A stretch of 64,000 bases of DNA from Pelomonas dachongensis. Lineage in GTDB: Bacteria > Pseudomonadota > Gammaproteobacteria > Burkholderiales > Burkholderiaceae_C. Below, piece after piece: positions 1 to 8,175 of the stretch. A model generated the notes under the pieces. It saw only the letters and a list, made by a program, of their open reading frames with translations, searched no databases and was not told where the DNA came from. Where the stretch lies: NCBI RefSeq assembly GCF_043555865.1, contig NZ_JBIGHY010000002.1, forward strand, positions 930,001 to 994,000. The letters run 5' to 3'. The translations under genes were made by a program, and so were the position numbers. Each line of letters opens with the position of its first letter. The stretch's first letter is position 1.

Positions 1-1
1 C

Positions 2-55
2 AACACCGGCGTGCTGGCGATGTCCATCAACATCCTGGCCGGACTTGTCAGCTGA
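2..55 (+). CDS. C-terminal end of an unidentified gene (partial)
   Basis: The first bases read in frame as a 17-residue hydrophobic tail (NTGVLAMSINILAGLVS) that ends at a TGA. The tail could be the last membrane segment of an integral membrane protein. Too little is present to name a family. The next 100 bases to the purN stop hold no gene that I can support. Confidence 0.45.
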   Translation, partial: NTGVLAMSINILAGLVS

Positions 56-156
56 AAGGATGGGATCCCTCGCCCAGTCCTGCCGCGCTGAACGCGGGCA
101 AGCCCGGGCGGTCCCCTGAGGAGACGGCTCGGGAGCGGCCCGGCGCTCGGCCGGCT

Positions 157-789
157 CTAGCCAAGCAAAAGATGCTGCGCCGCGCCGTCGCGGTGGGCCA
201 CGCGCTCGCCGTCCCACACCAGCGCACCTTCCACGAACCAGCGCACCGACTGCGGATAGATGCGGTGCTCGGCCACCAGCACGCGGGCAGACAACGCCTT
301 CGCATCGTCCCCCGGCAGCACCGGCACCACGGCCTGCATGACGATGGCGCCATGGTCCAGCTCGGCGGTGACGAAGTGCACCGTCACGCCGGCGATCTTG
401 CAGCCCATCGCGATCGCGCGCTCATGCGTGTGCAGGCCGGTGAAAGCCGGCAGCAGCGACGGATGGATGTTCAACATGCGCCGGTCATAGCGGGCCGTGA
501 AGCCGGGCGTCAGGATGCGCATGAAACCGGCCAGCACGATCAGGTCGGGCGCGAAGCCGTCGATGACACAGGCCAGCTCGGCGTCGAAATCCTCGCGGCT
601 GGCGTAGGCCTTGTGATCGACGACGGCCGTAGCAATGCCGTGCTGCGCGGCGAACTGCAGGCCGCCCGCGTCGGGTCGGTTACTGATGACGGCGGCCACC
701 TCTGCGGGCCAGCCTTCGGCGTGGCAGGCTTTCACGATGGCTTCCATGTTGGAGCCGCGCCCGGAAATCAGAATCACCAACCTCTTCAT
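157..789 (-). CDS. purN: Phosphoribosylglycinamide formyltransferase
   Basis: The protein transfers a formyl group from 10-formyltetrahydrofolate to GAR, the third step of de novo purine synthesis, in the cytoplasm. The 210-residue length is normal. Seen: an N-terminal Rossmann start with GRGSN at residues 10-14, and the family motif NIHPSLLPAF giving Asn107 and His109, with Asp145 in ELDHGAIV. These match the catalytic Asn-His-Asp triad known for the E. coli enzyme. An open frame extends upstream to 891, but MKRLVILISGRGSN at 789 is the canonical start. It is transcribed divergently from trpS, with about 58 bases shared between them. Confidence 0.95.
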   Translation of the reverse strand: MKRLVILISGRGSNMEAIVKACHAEGWPAEVAAVISNRPDAGGLQFAAQHGIATAVVDHKAYASREDFDAELACVIDGFAPDLIVLAGFMRILTPGFTARYDRRMLNIHPSLLPAFTGLHTHERAIAMGCKIAGVTVHFVTAELDHGAIVMQAVVPVLPGDDAKALSARVLVAEHRIYPQSVRWFVEGALVWDGERVAHRDGAAQHLLLG

Positions 790-847
790 GGGGCGGCAGT
801 TTAGGGTGGCGAAGCATGCGGCCCATTGAACGACAATCCGCGCCCTC
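790..847. promoter_or_regulatory. Divergent purN/trpS intergenic region
   Basis: The 58 bases between the two divergent start codons must carry both promoters and ribosome binding sites. I see no strong -35/-10 pair and no clear operator in it. The call rests on gene arrangement only. Confidence 0.35.
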
Positions 848-1849
848 ATGACGACACCCGTCCTTACCCGCCCGCGCGTGCTGTCGGGCATGCGCCCAAC
901 AGGCGCACTCCATCTCGGCCACTACCACGGCGCCCTCAAGAACTGGGTGCGCCTGCAGGACAGCCACGAAGGCTTCTTCTTCGTCGCTGACTGGCATGCG
1001 CTGACCACCTCCCACCCCAGCGGCGAGACGCTGTCGCACCACGTCTACGAGATGGTCACCGACTGGCTCGCCGCCGGCCTGGATCCCGAACGCTGCACGC
1101 TGTTCCTGCAGAGCCGCATGCCGGAGCACGCCGAGCTGTTCACGCTGCTGGCCATGTGCACGCCGTCCAGCTGGCTGGCGCGCATGCCCAGCTACAAGGA
1201 CCAGGTCGCCGCAGACCCCGAGCTGGCGACCTACGGCTTCCTCGGCTATCCGCTGCTGCAGGCGGCCGACATCCTGCTCTACAAGCCCGCTGGCGTGCCG
1301 GTCGGCGAGGACCAGGCCGCCCACGTGGAGGTGACGCGCGAGGTGGGCCGCCGCTTCAATCGGCTGTACGCGGCGGAGGCGCCCATCTTCGTGGAACCGC
1401 AGGCGCTGCTGACCGAGACCGCCCGCGTCCCCGGGCTGGACGGGCAGAAGATGAGCAAGAGCGGCGACAACGCCATCGCGATGCGCGACGCCCCCGAGGT
1501 CACGGCCACCAAGATCCGCACCATGCCCACGGACCCGCAGCGCGTGCGCCGCAGCGACGCGGGCGACCCTGCGCGCTGCCCGGTCTGGCCGCTGCACCAG
1601 ATCTACACCGACGACGCCACGCGCGCCGCCTGCGAGACCGGCTGCCGCACCGCCAGCATCGGCTGTCTGGACTGCAAGCAGCCGGTAATCGAGGCCATCC
1701 AGCAGGAACAGGCGCCCTGGCGCGAACGCGCCGCCGCGCTGGACCGCCAGCAGGTGCAGTGGATGCTGGAGGTCGGCACCGAGCGCGCCCGCGCGGTCGC
1801 GCGCAAGACGCTGCGTGAGGTGCGCGCGGCGATGGGGCTGGTCGCTTGA
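848..1849 (+). CDS. trpS: Tryptophanyl-tRNA synthetase
   Basis: A class I aminoacyl-tRNA synthetase that charges tRNA-Trp. The 333-residue length fits the compact bacterial form. Seen: the HIGH-type motif HLGH at residues 22-25 and KMSKS at 201-205. Between KMSKS and the C-terminal helices there are cysteines at about 244, 266, 273 and 276 (CPVW, then GC-x6-C-x2-C), plus an extra one at about 262. This pattern is very close to the [4Fe-4S] motif known from the Thermotoga enzyme, so a cluster-binding form is likely by inference. The gene heads an operon: its stop overlaps the TTG start of the next gene. Confidence 0.96.
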   Translation: MTTPVLTRPRVLSGMRPTGALHLGHYHGALKNWVRLQDSHEGFFFVADWHALTTSHPSGETLSHHVYEMVTDWLAAGLDPERCTLFLQSRMPEHAELFTLLAMCTPSSWLARMPSYKDQVAADPELATYGFLGYPLLQAADILLYKPAGVPVGEDQAAHVEVTREVGRRFNRLYAAEAPIFVEPQALLTETARVPGLDGQKMSKSGDNAIAMRDAPEVTATKIRTMPTDPQRVRRSDAGDPARCPVWPLHQIYTDDATRAACETGCRTASIGCLDCKQPVIEAIQQEQAPWRERAAALDRQQVQWMLEVGTERARAVARKTLREVRAAMGLVA

Positions 1850-2256
1850 GTGCCGACACGATTCATGTGACGGATCTCGAGGCCGCCATCAACTGGTGGC
1901 GCGGGCGCTCGCCGTCCGCCGATGGCATCAGCGCAGCGCCCGAAGTGCGCGCCCTGGCCGAGGCCTACGCGCTGCTCGCGTGGAGCCGCGCCAGCGTGAT
2001 CGACGTCGACGCGCTGAGCGACAAGGCGCTGGGCGCCTGGCTGAGCTGGTACGAAACCACGCCGGACTCGCCCTGCATCGCCATCTGTTCCACCGCCCAG
2101 GGCGACCCGGTCTGCAAAGGCTGTGGCCGCACGTTTGACGAGGTCCAGCACTGGCCAGCGCTCGACGCCTTCGAGAAGCGCGACGTGTGGCACCGGATCA
2201 CCCTGGAGGGCACGGCCTGGCGCTTCAACCGGTACGCGGAAAGAGCCCAGAGGTGA
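1846..2256 (+). CDS. DUF3717-DUF1289 two-domain protein
   Basis: A 136-residue protein of unknown function. The N-terminal half (ITDLEAAINWWR-like, about residues 6-60) resembles DUF3717. The C-terminal half holds the DUF1289 cysteine pattern SPCIAICSTAQGDPVCKGCGRT at about 84-106, with Cys at three or four conserved positions that suggest a metal or Fe-S site (inference). No ATG fits. The TTG at 1846 overlaps the trpS stop (TTGA), and the 3' end overlaps the next start (GTGA), so translation is probably coupled to both neighbours. DUF1289 proteins are common as tiny stand-alone ORFs. Here the domain is joined to DUF3717. Confidence 0.8.
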   Translation: MSADTIHVTDLEAAINWWRGRSPSADGISAAPEVRALAEAYALLAWSRASVIDVDALSDKALGAWLSWYETTPDSPCIAICSTAQGDPVCKGCGRTFDEVQHWPALDAFEKRDVWHRITLEGTAWRFNRYAERAQR

Positions 2257-3596
2257 CCCGGATCCGGTTCGTCGACAGCGTCGGCCGCCTGGTGCCGCAG
2301 GCCTGGCCGGTGCTGGTGGGCCAGCTCGCCGTGATGATGTTCAGCACGGTGGACACGCTGATGATGGGTCGCGTGGGCCCGCAAGACCTGGCCGCGCTGG
2401 CGGTGGGGTCGGCCGCCTACGTGTCCATCTTCGTGGGCCTGATGGGCGTCGTGCTGGCCGTTGGACCCATCGCCGGCCGGCAGTTCGGCGCCGACGACCT
2501 GCCCGGCGCCGGCCGCAGCTTCGTGCAGGCGCAGTGGTTGGCCGTGCTGCTGTGCATTCCCGGCTGCCTGATGCTGTGGTTCCCCGACCCGTTCATCTGG
2601 CTGGCCCAGCTGGATGCCACCCAGGCCGACAAGGTGCGCGCCTACACCCGCCCCGAGGCATTCGCGCTGCCAGCGGCGCTGCTGTTCACCGCCTTCCGCG
2701 GCTTCTCGACGGCGGTCAGCCGGCCCAAGGCCGTCATGGCCATGCAGCTGACCGGCCTGGCCGCGAAGGTGCCGCTGAACGCGGTGCTGGTGTTCGGCTG
2801 GGGCCCCTTTCCCGCGATGGGCGTGGCCGGGTGCGGCTGGGCCACCGCCATCGCGATGATCGGGCAGGCCGCTGCTGCACTGGTGCTGCTGCGGCGCGAC
2901 CGCTTCTACCTGCCTTTCCGCATCCCGTCGCTGTGGCAAACGCGGCCCGCGGCGCGCGAGTTGCTGGGTCTCGTGAAGCTGGGCCTGCCCATGGGTGGCT
3001 CCATCCTCGTGGAAGTGACCGGCTTCACCTTCATGGCCTTCTTCATCGCACGGCTGGGCGCCACGCCGGTGGCCGGGCACCAGATCGCGGTCAACTTGGT
3101 CGCGATGATGTTCATGTCGGCGCTCGCGCTGGCCACAGCCGCCGGCACGCTGGTGGCCCAGCACCTGGGCGCGGGCGACAAGCGCGGCGCGCGCATCGTC
3201 GGCCGCCACGCCATGGTTCTCGCCTCGCTGGTAGCCGCCGGGCTGGGCGCTATCGTCGCACTGGCGCGCGAGCCCATCGTGGCGCTGTACACGTCCAACC
3301 CCGAGGCCGCCGCCGCCGCGCTGCCGCTGCTGGTGTGGGTGTGGTTCTTCCACCTCGGCGACGCGCTGCAGACCGTCGCCGCCTACGTGCTGCGCGCCTA
3401 CCAGGTCGCCACGCTGCCCATGGTCATCTACGTCATCGCGCTGTGGGGCCTAGGCATAGGCGGTGGCTACTTCCTGGCCTTCGGCGAGGGTGGCGCCGGT
3501 GCGGTGGGCTTCTGGCAGGCCGCCACGGCAGGGCTGCTGGCGGCGGCGTTGCTGCTGGGCCTCCTGCTCAGGCGCGTGTTCGACGAGAACCGCTGA
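2253..3596 (+). CDS. MATE-family multidrug/toxin efflux protein
   Basis: A 447-residue inner-membrane exporter that probably uses a sodium or proton gradient to expel cationic drugs. Seen: about twelve hydrophobic segments in two similar halves, starting with the typical VLVGQLAVMMFSTVDTLMMGRVG. An upstream GTG at 2187 is possible, but the GTG at 2253 makes a GTGA overlap with the preceding stop and starts just before the first membrane helix, so I chose it. It is NorM-like by sequence feel. Substrate unknown. The gene ends one base before the convergent kinase gene. Confidence 0.9.
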   Translation: MTRIRFVDSVGRLVPQAWPVLVGQLAVMMFSTVDTLMMGRVGPQDLAALAVGSAAYVSIFVGLMGVVLAVGPIAGRQFGADDLPGAGRSFVQAQWLAVLLCIPGCLMLWFPDPFIWLAQLDATQADKVRAYTRPEAFALPAALLFTAFRGFSTAVSRPKAVMAMQLTGLAAKVPLNAVLVFGWGPFPAMGVAGCGWATAIAMIGQAAAALVLLRRDRFYLPFRIPSLWQTRPAARELLGLVKLGLPMGGSILVEVTGFTFMAFFIARLGATPVAGHQIAVNLVAMMFMSALALATAAGTLVAQHLGAGDKRGARIVGRHAMVLASLVAAGLGAIVALAREPIVALYTSNPEAAAAALPLLVWVWFFHLGDALQTVAAYVLRAYQVATLPMVIYVIALWGLGIGGGYFLAFGEGGAGAVGFWQAATAGLLAAALLLGLLLRRVFDENR

Positions 3597-4985
3597 TCAG
3601 CCGCGCGCCGCCGCCGGCAGGAACAGCACAAAGCGGCTGCCGCCGCCCTCGCGCGCCAAGCAGCCCACGTGGCCGCCGTGGCGCTCGGCGATCTGCTTGA
3701 CGAGGCTCAGTCCCAGGCCCACCCCCCCGGCCATCTCGGCATGGCCGGGCAAGCGGTAGAAGGGCTCGAAGATGCGATCGCGCAATTCCGCCGGCACGCC
3801 GGGCCCTCGGTCGGCGACGACGAACTCGTAGCCGCCCGCCACCGGGCGCAGGCGCAGCTCCACATCCGGGCCGCCGTAACGGCGCGCGTTCTCCAGCAGG
3901 TTGCGCAGCGCGCGGCGCAACAGCCGTTCCTGGCCCTCTACCGTGGCGGCGCCGGTTTCCGGCTCGAAGGGCGCATCGACGCAGGCGGCTTCCTCGGCCC
4001 CCAGGCCCAGCAGGTCCACGGCGTGGATCTCGCCCAGCGAGCTGCCCGCCTCCAGGCGGCTGGCCAGCAGCACCTCCTCGACCAGCGCATCCAGCTCGGC
4101 AATGTTGATGTCGATCTCGCGCGCCAGCTTCTCGCGCTGCGCCGGGCCGGCCTCGTCCAGCATGGCGAACGCCATCTTCAGGCGCGCCAGCGGCGAGCGC
4201 AGCTCATGGCTGGCATTGGCGAGCAAGGCCTGGTGGGAGCGCAGCAGCGTCTCGATGCGCGCGGCGGCCTGGTTGAAGCTGGTGGCCAGCGCGGCGACCT
4301 CGTCTCGGCCGCTGTCGTCCACGCGGTGATGCAACTGCCCGGCGCCGAACTGCTCGACACCGCGCTTCAGCGATTCCAGCCGGCGCGTCAGCCGGCGCAC
4401 CACCGGGTAGGCCCCGACGGCCACGCCCACGAACAGCAGCACCAGCACGATCGCCAGCGTGGAGAACTGCGGGGCCCCGGGCGTGCCGGGCCGCACTGTC
4501 CATGGCCCATTCCAGACGCCGTCTTCAAACCGGCCGGGCCGCGGGGCCGCCGCGGGCGGGGCCACCGGCCCCTGCGGCGCGCTGGCCCCCGGCGGCGCGG
4601 CGGGCGGTCGCATGGTGCGCACCAGATCCAGGTTGCGGCCGTCTCCCAGGCTGGCGCGCACCACGACGGCGCCAGGGTCATCCACGCGCCGCAGGAAAGA
4701 TCCGGTGGCAGCGATGCGCCCCTGCTCGTCCTCCAGCGCCAGCGGCATGCGCAGCCGGCCGCCCCATTCCTTGAACACTTCCGCCTGCTGCTCGCGCGGC
4801 GCCGTGGCCGGCGGCAGCGCCAGCCGCAGCAGGTCGGCAATCGCGTTCAGGCGCTCGTTGGCCGCGATCTCGACGTTGCCGCGCTCCTGCTCGATGTGGC
4901 GCTGGAACAGCCAGGCCGAGCCGAACGCGAACGCCAGCAGCAGCGCCACCAGCGTCAGATAGATGCGGACGTATAGAGACTTCAA
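3597..4985 (-). CDS. Two-component sensor histidine kinase (CpxA/RstB-like)
   Basis: A 462-residue inner-membrane sensor. Seen: membrane segment at about 8-27, a periplasmic stretch rich in Pro/Ala (to about 174), a second membrane segment at about 176-196, HAMP, then the HisKA motif HELRSPLARLK with the phospho-accepting His260, an N-box NLLENARRYGG and the G-box GVGLGLSLVKQIAERHGG. No ATG precedes the first helix. The TTG at 4985 lies one base after the regulator stop and begins KSLYVRIYLTLVALLL, so I chose it. It is the last gene of a Spy-like/regulator/kinase operon, a layout that recalls the Cpx envelope-stress system. The signal is not known. Confidence 0.92.
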   Translation of the reverse strand: MKSLYVRIYLTLVALLLAFAFGSAWLFQRHIEQERGNVEIAANERLNAIADLLRLALPPATAPREQQAEVFKEWGGRLRMPLALEDEQGRIAATGSFLRRVDDPGAVVVRASLGDGRNLDLVRTMRPPAAPPGASAPQGPVAPPAAAPRPGRFEDGVWNGPWTVRPGTPGAPQFSTLAIVLVLLFVGVAVGAYPVVRRLTRRLESLKRGVEQFGAGQLHHRVDDSGRDEVAALATSFNQAAARIETLLRSHQALLANASHELRSPLARLKMAFAMLDEAGPAQREKLAREIDINIAELDALVEEVLLASRLEAGSSLGEIHAVDLLGLGAEEAACVDAPFEPETGAATVEGQERLLRRALRNLLENARRYGGPDVELRLRPVAGGYEFVVADRGPGVPAELRDRIFEPFYRLPGHAEMAGGVGLGLSLVKQIAERHGGHVGCLAREGGGSRFVLFLPAAARG

Positions 4986-4986
4986 T

Positions 4987-5703
4987 TCAGGCGCTGTCCG
5001 AGTCCGCGTCCTGCTTGCGCGCGAACACATAGCCCGCACCGCGCACAGTCAGCACGCGGCGCGGCGTCTTCGGATCGTCCTCGATGACGGCGCGGATGCG
5101 CGAGATGTGCACGTCGATGGAGCGGTCGAAGGCCTCCAGCGGATGGCCCTTCAGCGCGTCCATGATCTGGTCGCGGGACAGCACCCGGCCCGGGCTCTGC
5201 GCCAGCACCACGAGCAGGTCGAACTGGTGGCTGGTCAGGTCGCAGATCTTGCCGTCCAGGCGTGCCACACGGGCGGCCAGGTCGATCTCCAGCCGGCCGA
5301 AGCGCAGCACCTCGTCACCGTCCAGCTTGGGCTCCAGCCGGCGCAGCAGCGCCTTGATGCGGGCCTGCAGCTCGCGCGGCTCGAAGGGCTTGGCGAGGTA
5401 GTCGTCCGCGCCCAGCTCGAGACCCAGGATGCGGTCCATGGGCTCGCCGCGGGCCGACAGCATCAGCACCGGCTGGTGGCGCCAGCGCGTGTCGCCGCGC
5501 AGCCAGCGGCAGAAGTCCAGACCGTCGCCGTCCGGCAGCATGATGTCCAGCACGATCAGCTCGAAACGGCTCTGCGCCAGCATGTCGCGCGCCTGGGCCA
5601 GGCTGGCAGCCGTGCTGACCTCGAAGCCGGCGTTGCGCAGGTAGTCGCCCACCATGCCGGTCAGGCGGGCATCGTCATCGATCAGCAGCAGTCGAGCAGT
5701 CAT
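4987..5703 (-). CDS. OmpR-family response regulator
   Basis: A 238-residue DNA-binding regulator. Seen: a receiver domain (residues 1-115) with acidic pocket DDD at 9-11, phospho-acceptor Asp53 in LIVLDIMLPDGDG and Lys105 in YLAKPF, then a winged-helix domain ending RRVLTVRGAGYVFAR. An in-frame extension reaches 5769, but MTARLLLIDDD at 5703 is the standard beginning. It is the partner of the kinase one base downstream. By analogy with cpxP-cpxR-cpxA it probably activates the Spy-like gene just upstream (inference). Confidence 0.94.
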   Translation of the reverse strand: MTARLLLIDDDARLTGMVGDYLRNAGFEVSTAASLAQARDMLAQSRFELIVLDIMLPDGDGLDFCRWLRGDTRWRHQPVLMLSARGEPMDRILGLELGADDYLAKPFEPRELQARIKALLRRLEPKLDGDEVLRFGRLEIDLAARVARLDGKICDLTSHQFDLLVVLAQSPGRVLSRDQIMDALKGHPLEAFDRSIDVHISRIRAVIEDDPKTPRRVLTVRGAGYVFARKQDADSDSA

Positions 5704-5793
5704 CACCGGGGCCAACGAAGAGAACGAAGACCGGCGCACATCGGCGCCGGGCGTACGGGCCTCAAGCATCGCAGAACTCTCAGGCCGCGCGAA

Positions 5794-6294
5794 TCAGCGG
5801 GAACGGCGCTCGGCCATGCGGGCCTCGCGCTTCTTCATCGTCTCGCCGATCTTGGCGCGCTGCTCGGGCGTCAACACGCGGGCAGCCTCGATGCTGGCCT
5901 GGCTCATGCGCTTGGACGCTGTCTCGTGCTGCGCGGCGATCTGGGCGCGCACCGACTCGATGGCAGCGGCGTCGATGTTGGTCGCCGTGTACAGCATGGC
6001 GAGCTGCTCGTTCAGCTTGCGGCCGTTGTCGCGCTGGCCGGCCAGATCCTGCCCGGCCTGCTTGAAGATGGCCTTGATCTGGCTGCGCTGGGCATCGGTC
6101 GCGTTGACCAGTTCCAGCATGTGGCCCATGTGGCCGCCAAACGGGCCGGGCGCCATCAGCGTCGGGCCGCCGCGGTGATGGCCGGGTCCGCCAGGACCGC
6201 CGGGGCCACCCGCGTGGGCAGCGACGCCGCCCAGGGCCAGCGCCGTGGCCACGGCACCGATGCGGAACAGGTTCTGGATCTGGAAGGCTTTCAT
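5794..6294 (-). CDS. Spy/CpxP-like periplasmic protein
   Basis: A 166-residue exported protein. Seen: signal peptide of about 28 residues ending AAHA, a Gly/Pro/His-rich linker (GGPGGPGGPGHHRGGP), then an all-helical region with the LTXXQ-type motif LTPEQRAKIGE near the C terminus. Spy/CpxP proteins act as periplasmic chaperones or as negative regulators of the Cpx kinase. Its position as first gene before a response regulator and a kinase supports a feedback role. The His/Gly-rich stretch could bind metal (inference). Confidence 0.85.
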   Translation of the reverse strand: MKAFQIQNLFRIGAVATALALGGVAAHAGGPGGPGGPGHHRGGPTLMAPGPFGGHMGHMLELVNATDAQRSQIKAIFKQAGQDLAGQRDNGRKLNEQLAMLYTATNIDAAAIESVRAQIAAQHETASKRMSQASIEAARVLTPEQRAKIGETMKKREARMAERRSR

Positions 6295-6417
6295 CAGAGG
6301 TCTCCTGGAGGAAGAGTGAGTGATGTGATCTTCCAGGGCCCCTGTATGCGATCTTTGGGGGCGGAGTAAAGAACTGTGTCGCGTTGTCGCGATCAGGCTT
6401 CCCCTCCCCTCAGAACG
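6295..6417 (-). promoter_or_regulatory. Upstream region of the Spy-like/two-component operon
   Basis: About 120 bases lie between the Spy-like start and the ettA stop. GGAGG-like bases just before the ATG give a good ribosome binding site. A regulator box for the adjacent response regulator is expected here, but I cannot point to a convincing direct repeat. Confidence 0.35.
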
Positions 6418-8082
6418 TCACTTGATGGGCTTGAAGCGCATGCGCTTCGGGCGCGCGCCTTCTTCGCCCAGGCGCTTCTTCTTGTCGGCCTCGTACTCGT
6501 GGAAGTTACCGTCGAAGAAGAACCACTGCGAGTTGCCTTCGCAGGCCAGGATGTGCGTGCAGATGCGGTCCAGGAACCAACGGTCATGGCTGATGACCAT
6601 GGCCGAGCCGGCGAACTCCAGCAGCGCTTCTTCCAGCGCGCGCAGGGTTTCGACGTCCAAGTCGTTGGACGGTTCGTCCAGCATCAGCACGTTGCCGCCC
6701 TGGGCCAGCGTCTTGGCCAGGTGCAGGCGGCCGCGTTCACCGCCGGAGAGCTGGCCGACCATCTTCTGCTGGTCATTGCCCTTGAAGTTGAAGCGGCCCA
6801 GATACGCACGGCTGGGCATGACGAACTTGCCGACCGTGATGTTGTCCAGGCCGCCGGAGACGTCCTGCCACACGGTCTTGTCGGCTTCCAGGCTCTGGCG
6901 GCTCTGGTCGACGAAGGCCATCTTGGCCGTCTTACCGATCTTGACGGTTCCGCTGTCCGGCTGCTCCACGCCCTGCAGCATGCGGAACAGCGTCGACTTG
7001 CCGGCGCCGTTGGGGCCAATGATGCCGACGATGGCGCCGGCCGGCACCTTGAACGACAGGTTGTCGATCAGCACGCGGTCGCCGAAGCTCTTGCTGACGT
7101 TCTCGAACTCGATGACTTCATTGCCCAGGCGCTCGGCCACGGGGATGAAGATCTCGTTCGTCACGTTGCGCTGCTGGTACTCGACGTCGCTCAGTTCCTC
7201 GAAGCGGGCCAGGCGCGCCTTGCTCTTGGCCTGACGACCCTTGGCGTTGGAGCGCACCCACTTCAGCTCCTCCTTCATGGCCTTCATGCGCGCGTCTTCG
7301 GACTTCTGCTCAGTCTCCAGGCGCTTTTCCTTCTGGTCCAGCCAGTCGGAGTAATTGCCCTTCCACGGGATGCCGTGGCCACGGTCCAGTTCCAGGATCC
7401 ACTCGGCCGCGTTGTCCAGGAAGTAACGATCGTGGGTGATGGCCACCACAGTGCCGGGGAAGCGCTGCAGGAACTGCTCCAGCCACTCGACCGACTCCGC
7501 GTCCAAGTGGTTGGTGGGTTCGTCCAGCAGCAGCATGTCGGGCTTGCTCAGCAGCAGGCGACACAGCGCCACTCGGCGCTTCTCGCCACCGGACAGCACA
7601 CCGATCTGAGCGTCCCACGGCGGCAGGTTCAGCGCGTCGGCGGCCAGTTCCAGCTGCAGGTCCGTGTTCTCGGAGCCGGCGGCGGCAATGATGGCCTCCA
7701 GCTCGCCCTGCTCAGCAGCCAGCGCATCGAAGTCGGCGTCGGGTTCGGCGTAGGCGGCGTAGACCTCGTCCAGGCGCTTCTTGGCGGCCAGCACGCCGCC
7801 GATGCCCTCTTCCACGGCCTCGCGCACGGTCTGCGTCTCGTTCAGGCGCGGCTCCTGCTCCAGGTAGCCGATCTTGATGCCGGGCATGGGCATCGCCTCG
7901 CCTTCGTACTCCTTGTCGACGCCGGCCATGATCTTCAGGATCGTGGACTTGCCCGAGCCGTTGACACCCAGCACGCCAATCTTGGCGCCGGGGAAGAAGG
8001 ACAGCGAGATGTCCTTCAGGATGTGGCGCTTGGGGGGAACCGTCTTGTTCACACGGTTCATCGAGAAGACGTACTGGGCCAT
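6418..8082 (-). CDS. ettA: Energy-dependent translational throttle protein EttA (ABC-F)
   Basis: A 554-residue cytoplasmic ABC-F ATPase that binds the ribosomal E site and gates the first elongation steps when ATP is low. Seen: two ATPase cassettes, the first with Walker A GVNGSGKST at 39-47 and signature LSGGEKRRVALCRLLL, the second with GPNGAGKST and LSGGERGRLHLAKTL, joined by a charged linker, and no membrane helices. Length matches E. coli EttA (about 555). A TTG six bases upstream is possible, but ATG at 8082 gives the family start MAQYVFSMNRVNK. Confidence 0.96.
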   Translation of the reverse strand: MAQYVFSMNRVNKTVPPKRHILKDISLSFFPGAKIGVLGVNGSGKSTILKIMAGVDKEYEGEAMPMPGIKIGYLEQEPRLNETQTVREAVEEGIGGVLAAKKRLDEVYAAYAEPDADFDALAAEQGELEAIIAAAGSENTDLQLELAADALNLPPWDAQIGVLSGGEKRRVALCRLLLSKPDMLLLDEPTNHLDAESVEWLEQFLQRFPGTVVAITHDRYFLDNAAEWILELDRGHGIPWKGNYSDWLDQKEKRLETEQKSEDARMKAMKEELKWVRSNAKGRQAKSKARLARFEELSDVEYQQRNVTNEIFIPVAERLGNEVIEFENVSKSFGDRVLIDNLSFKVPAGAIVGIIGPNGAGKSTLFRMLQGVEQPDSGTVKIGKTAKMAFVDQSRQSLEADKTVWQDVSGGLDNITVGKFVMPSRAYLGRFNFKGNDQQKMVGQLSGGERGRLHLAKTLAQGGNVLMLDEPSNDLDVETLRALEEALLEFAGSAMVISHDRWFLDRICTHILACEGNSQWFFFDGNFHEYEADKKKRLGEEGARPKRMRFKPIK

Positions 8083-8175
8083 GGGCAAATCCTGTCAGGC
8101 TGAAATGGCGGCAGGCCCCGGGAGAGGCCTGCGATGCCTGCTATTGTCGCCGAGCCCGTGATTTCAGGAAGTCAG
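8083..8175. promoter_or_regulatory. Divergent ettA / solute-binding-protein intergenic region
   Basis: The region holds promoters for both genes. It also carries a 7-bp inverted repeat (GCAGGCC at 8111-8117, GGCCTGC at 8126-8132) that could form a small hairpin or an operator. AGGAA at about 6 bases before the ATG at 8176 is the ribosome binding site of the plus-strand gene. Confidence 0.35.

Noticed and set aside
4963..8103. Two long plus-strand frames opposite the two-component operon and ettA.
   Set aside because: They give low-complexity Gln/His/Leu-rich products without domains and contradict well-supported minus-strand genes.
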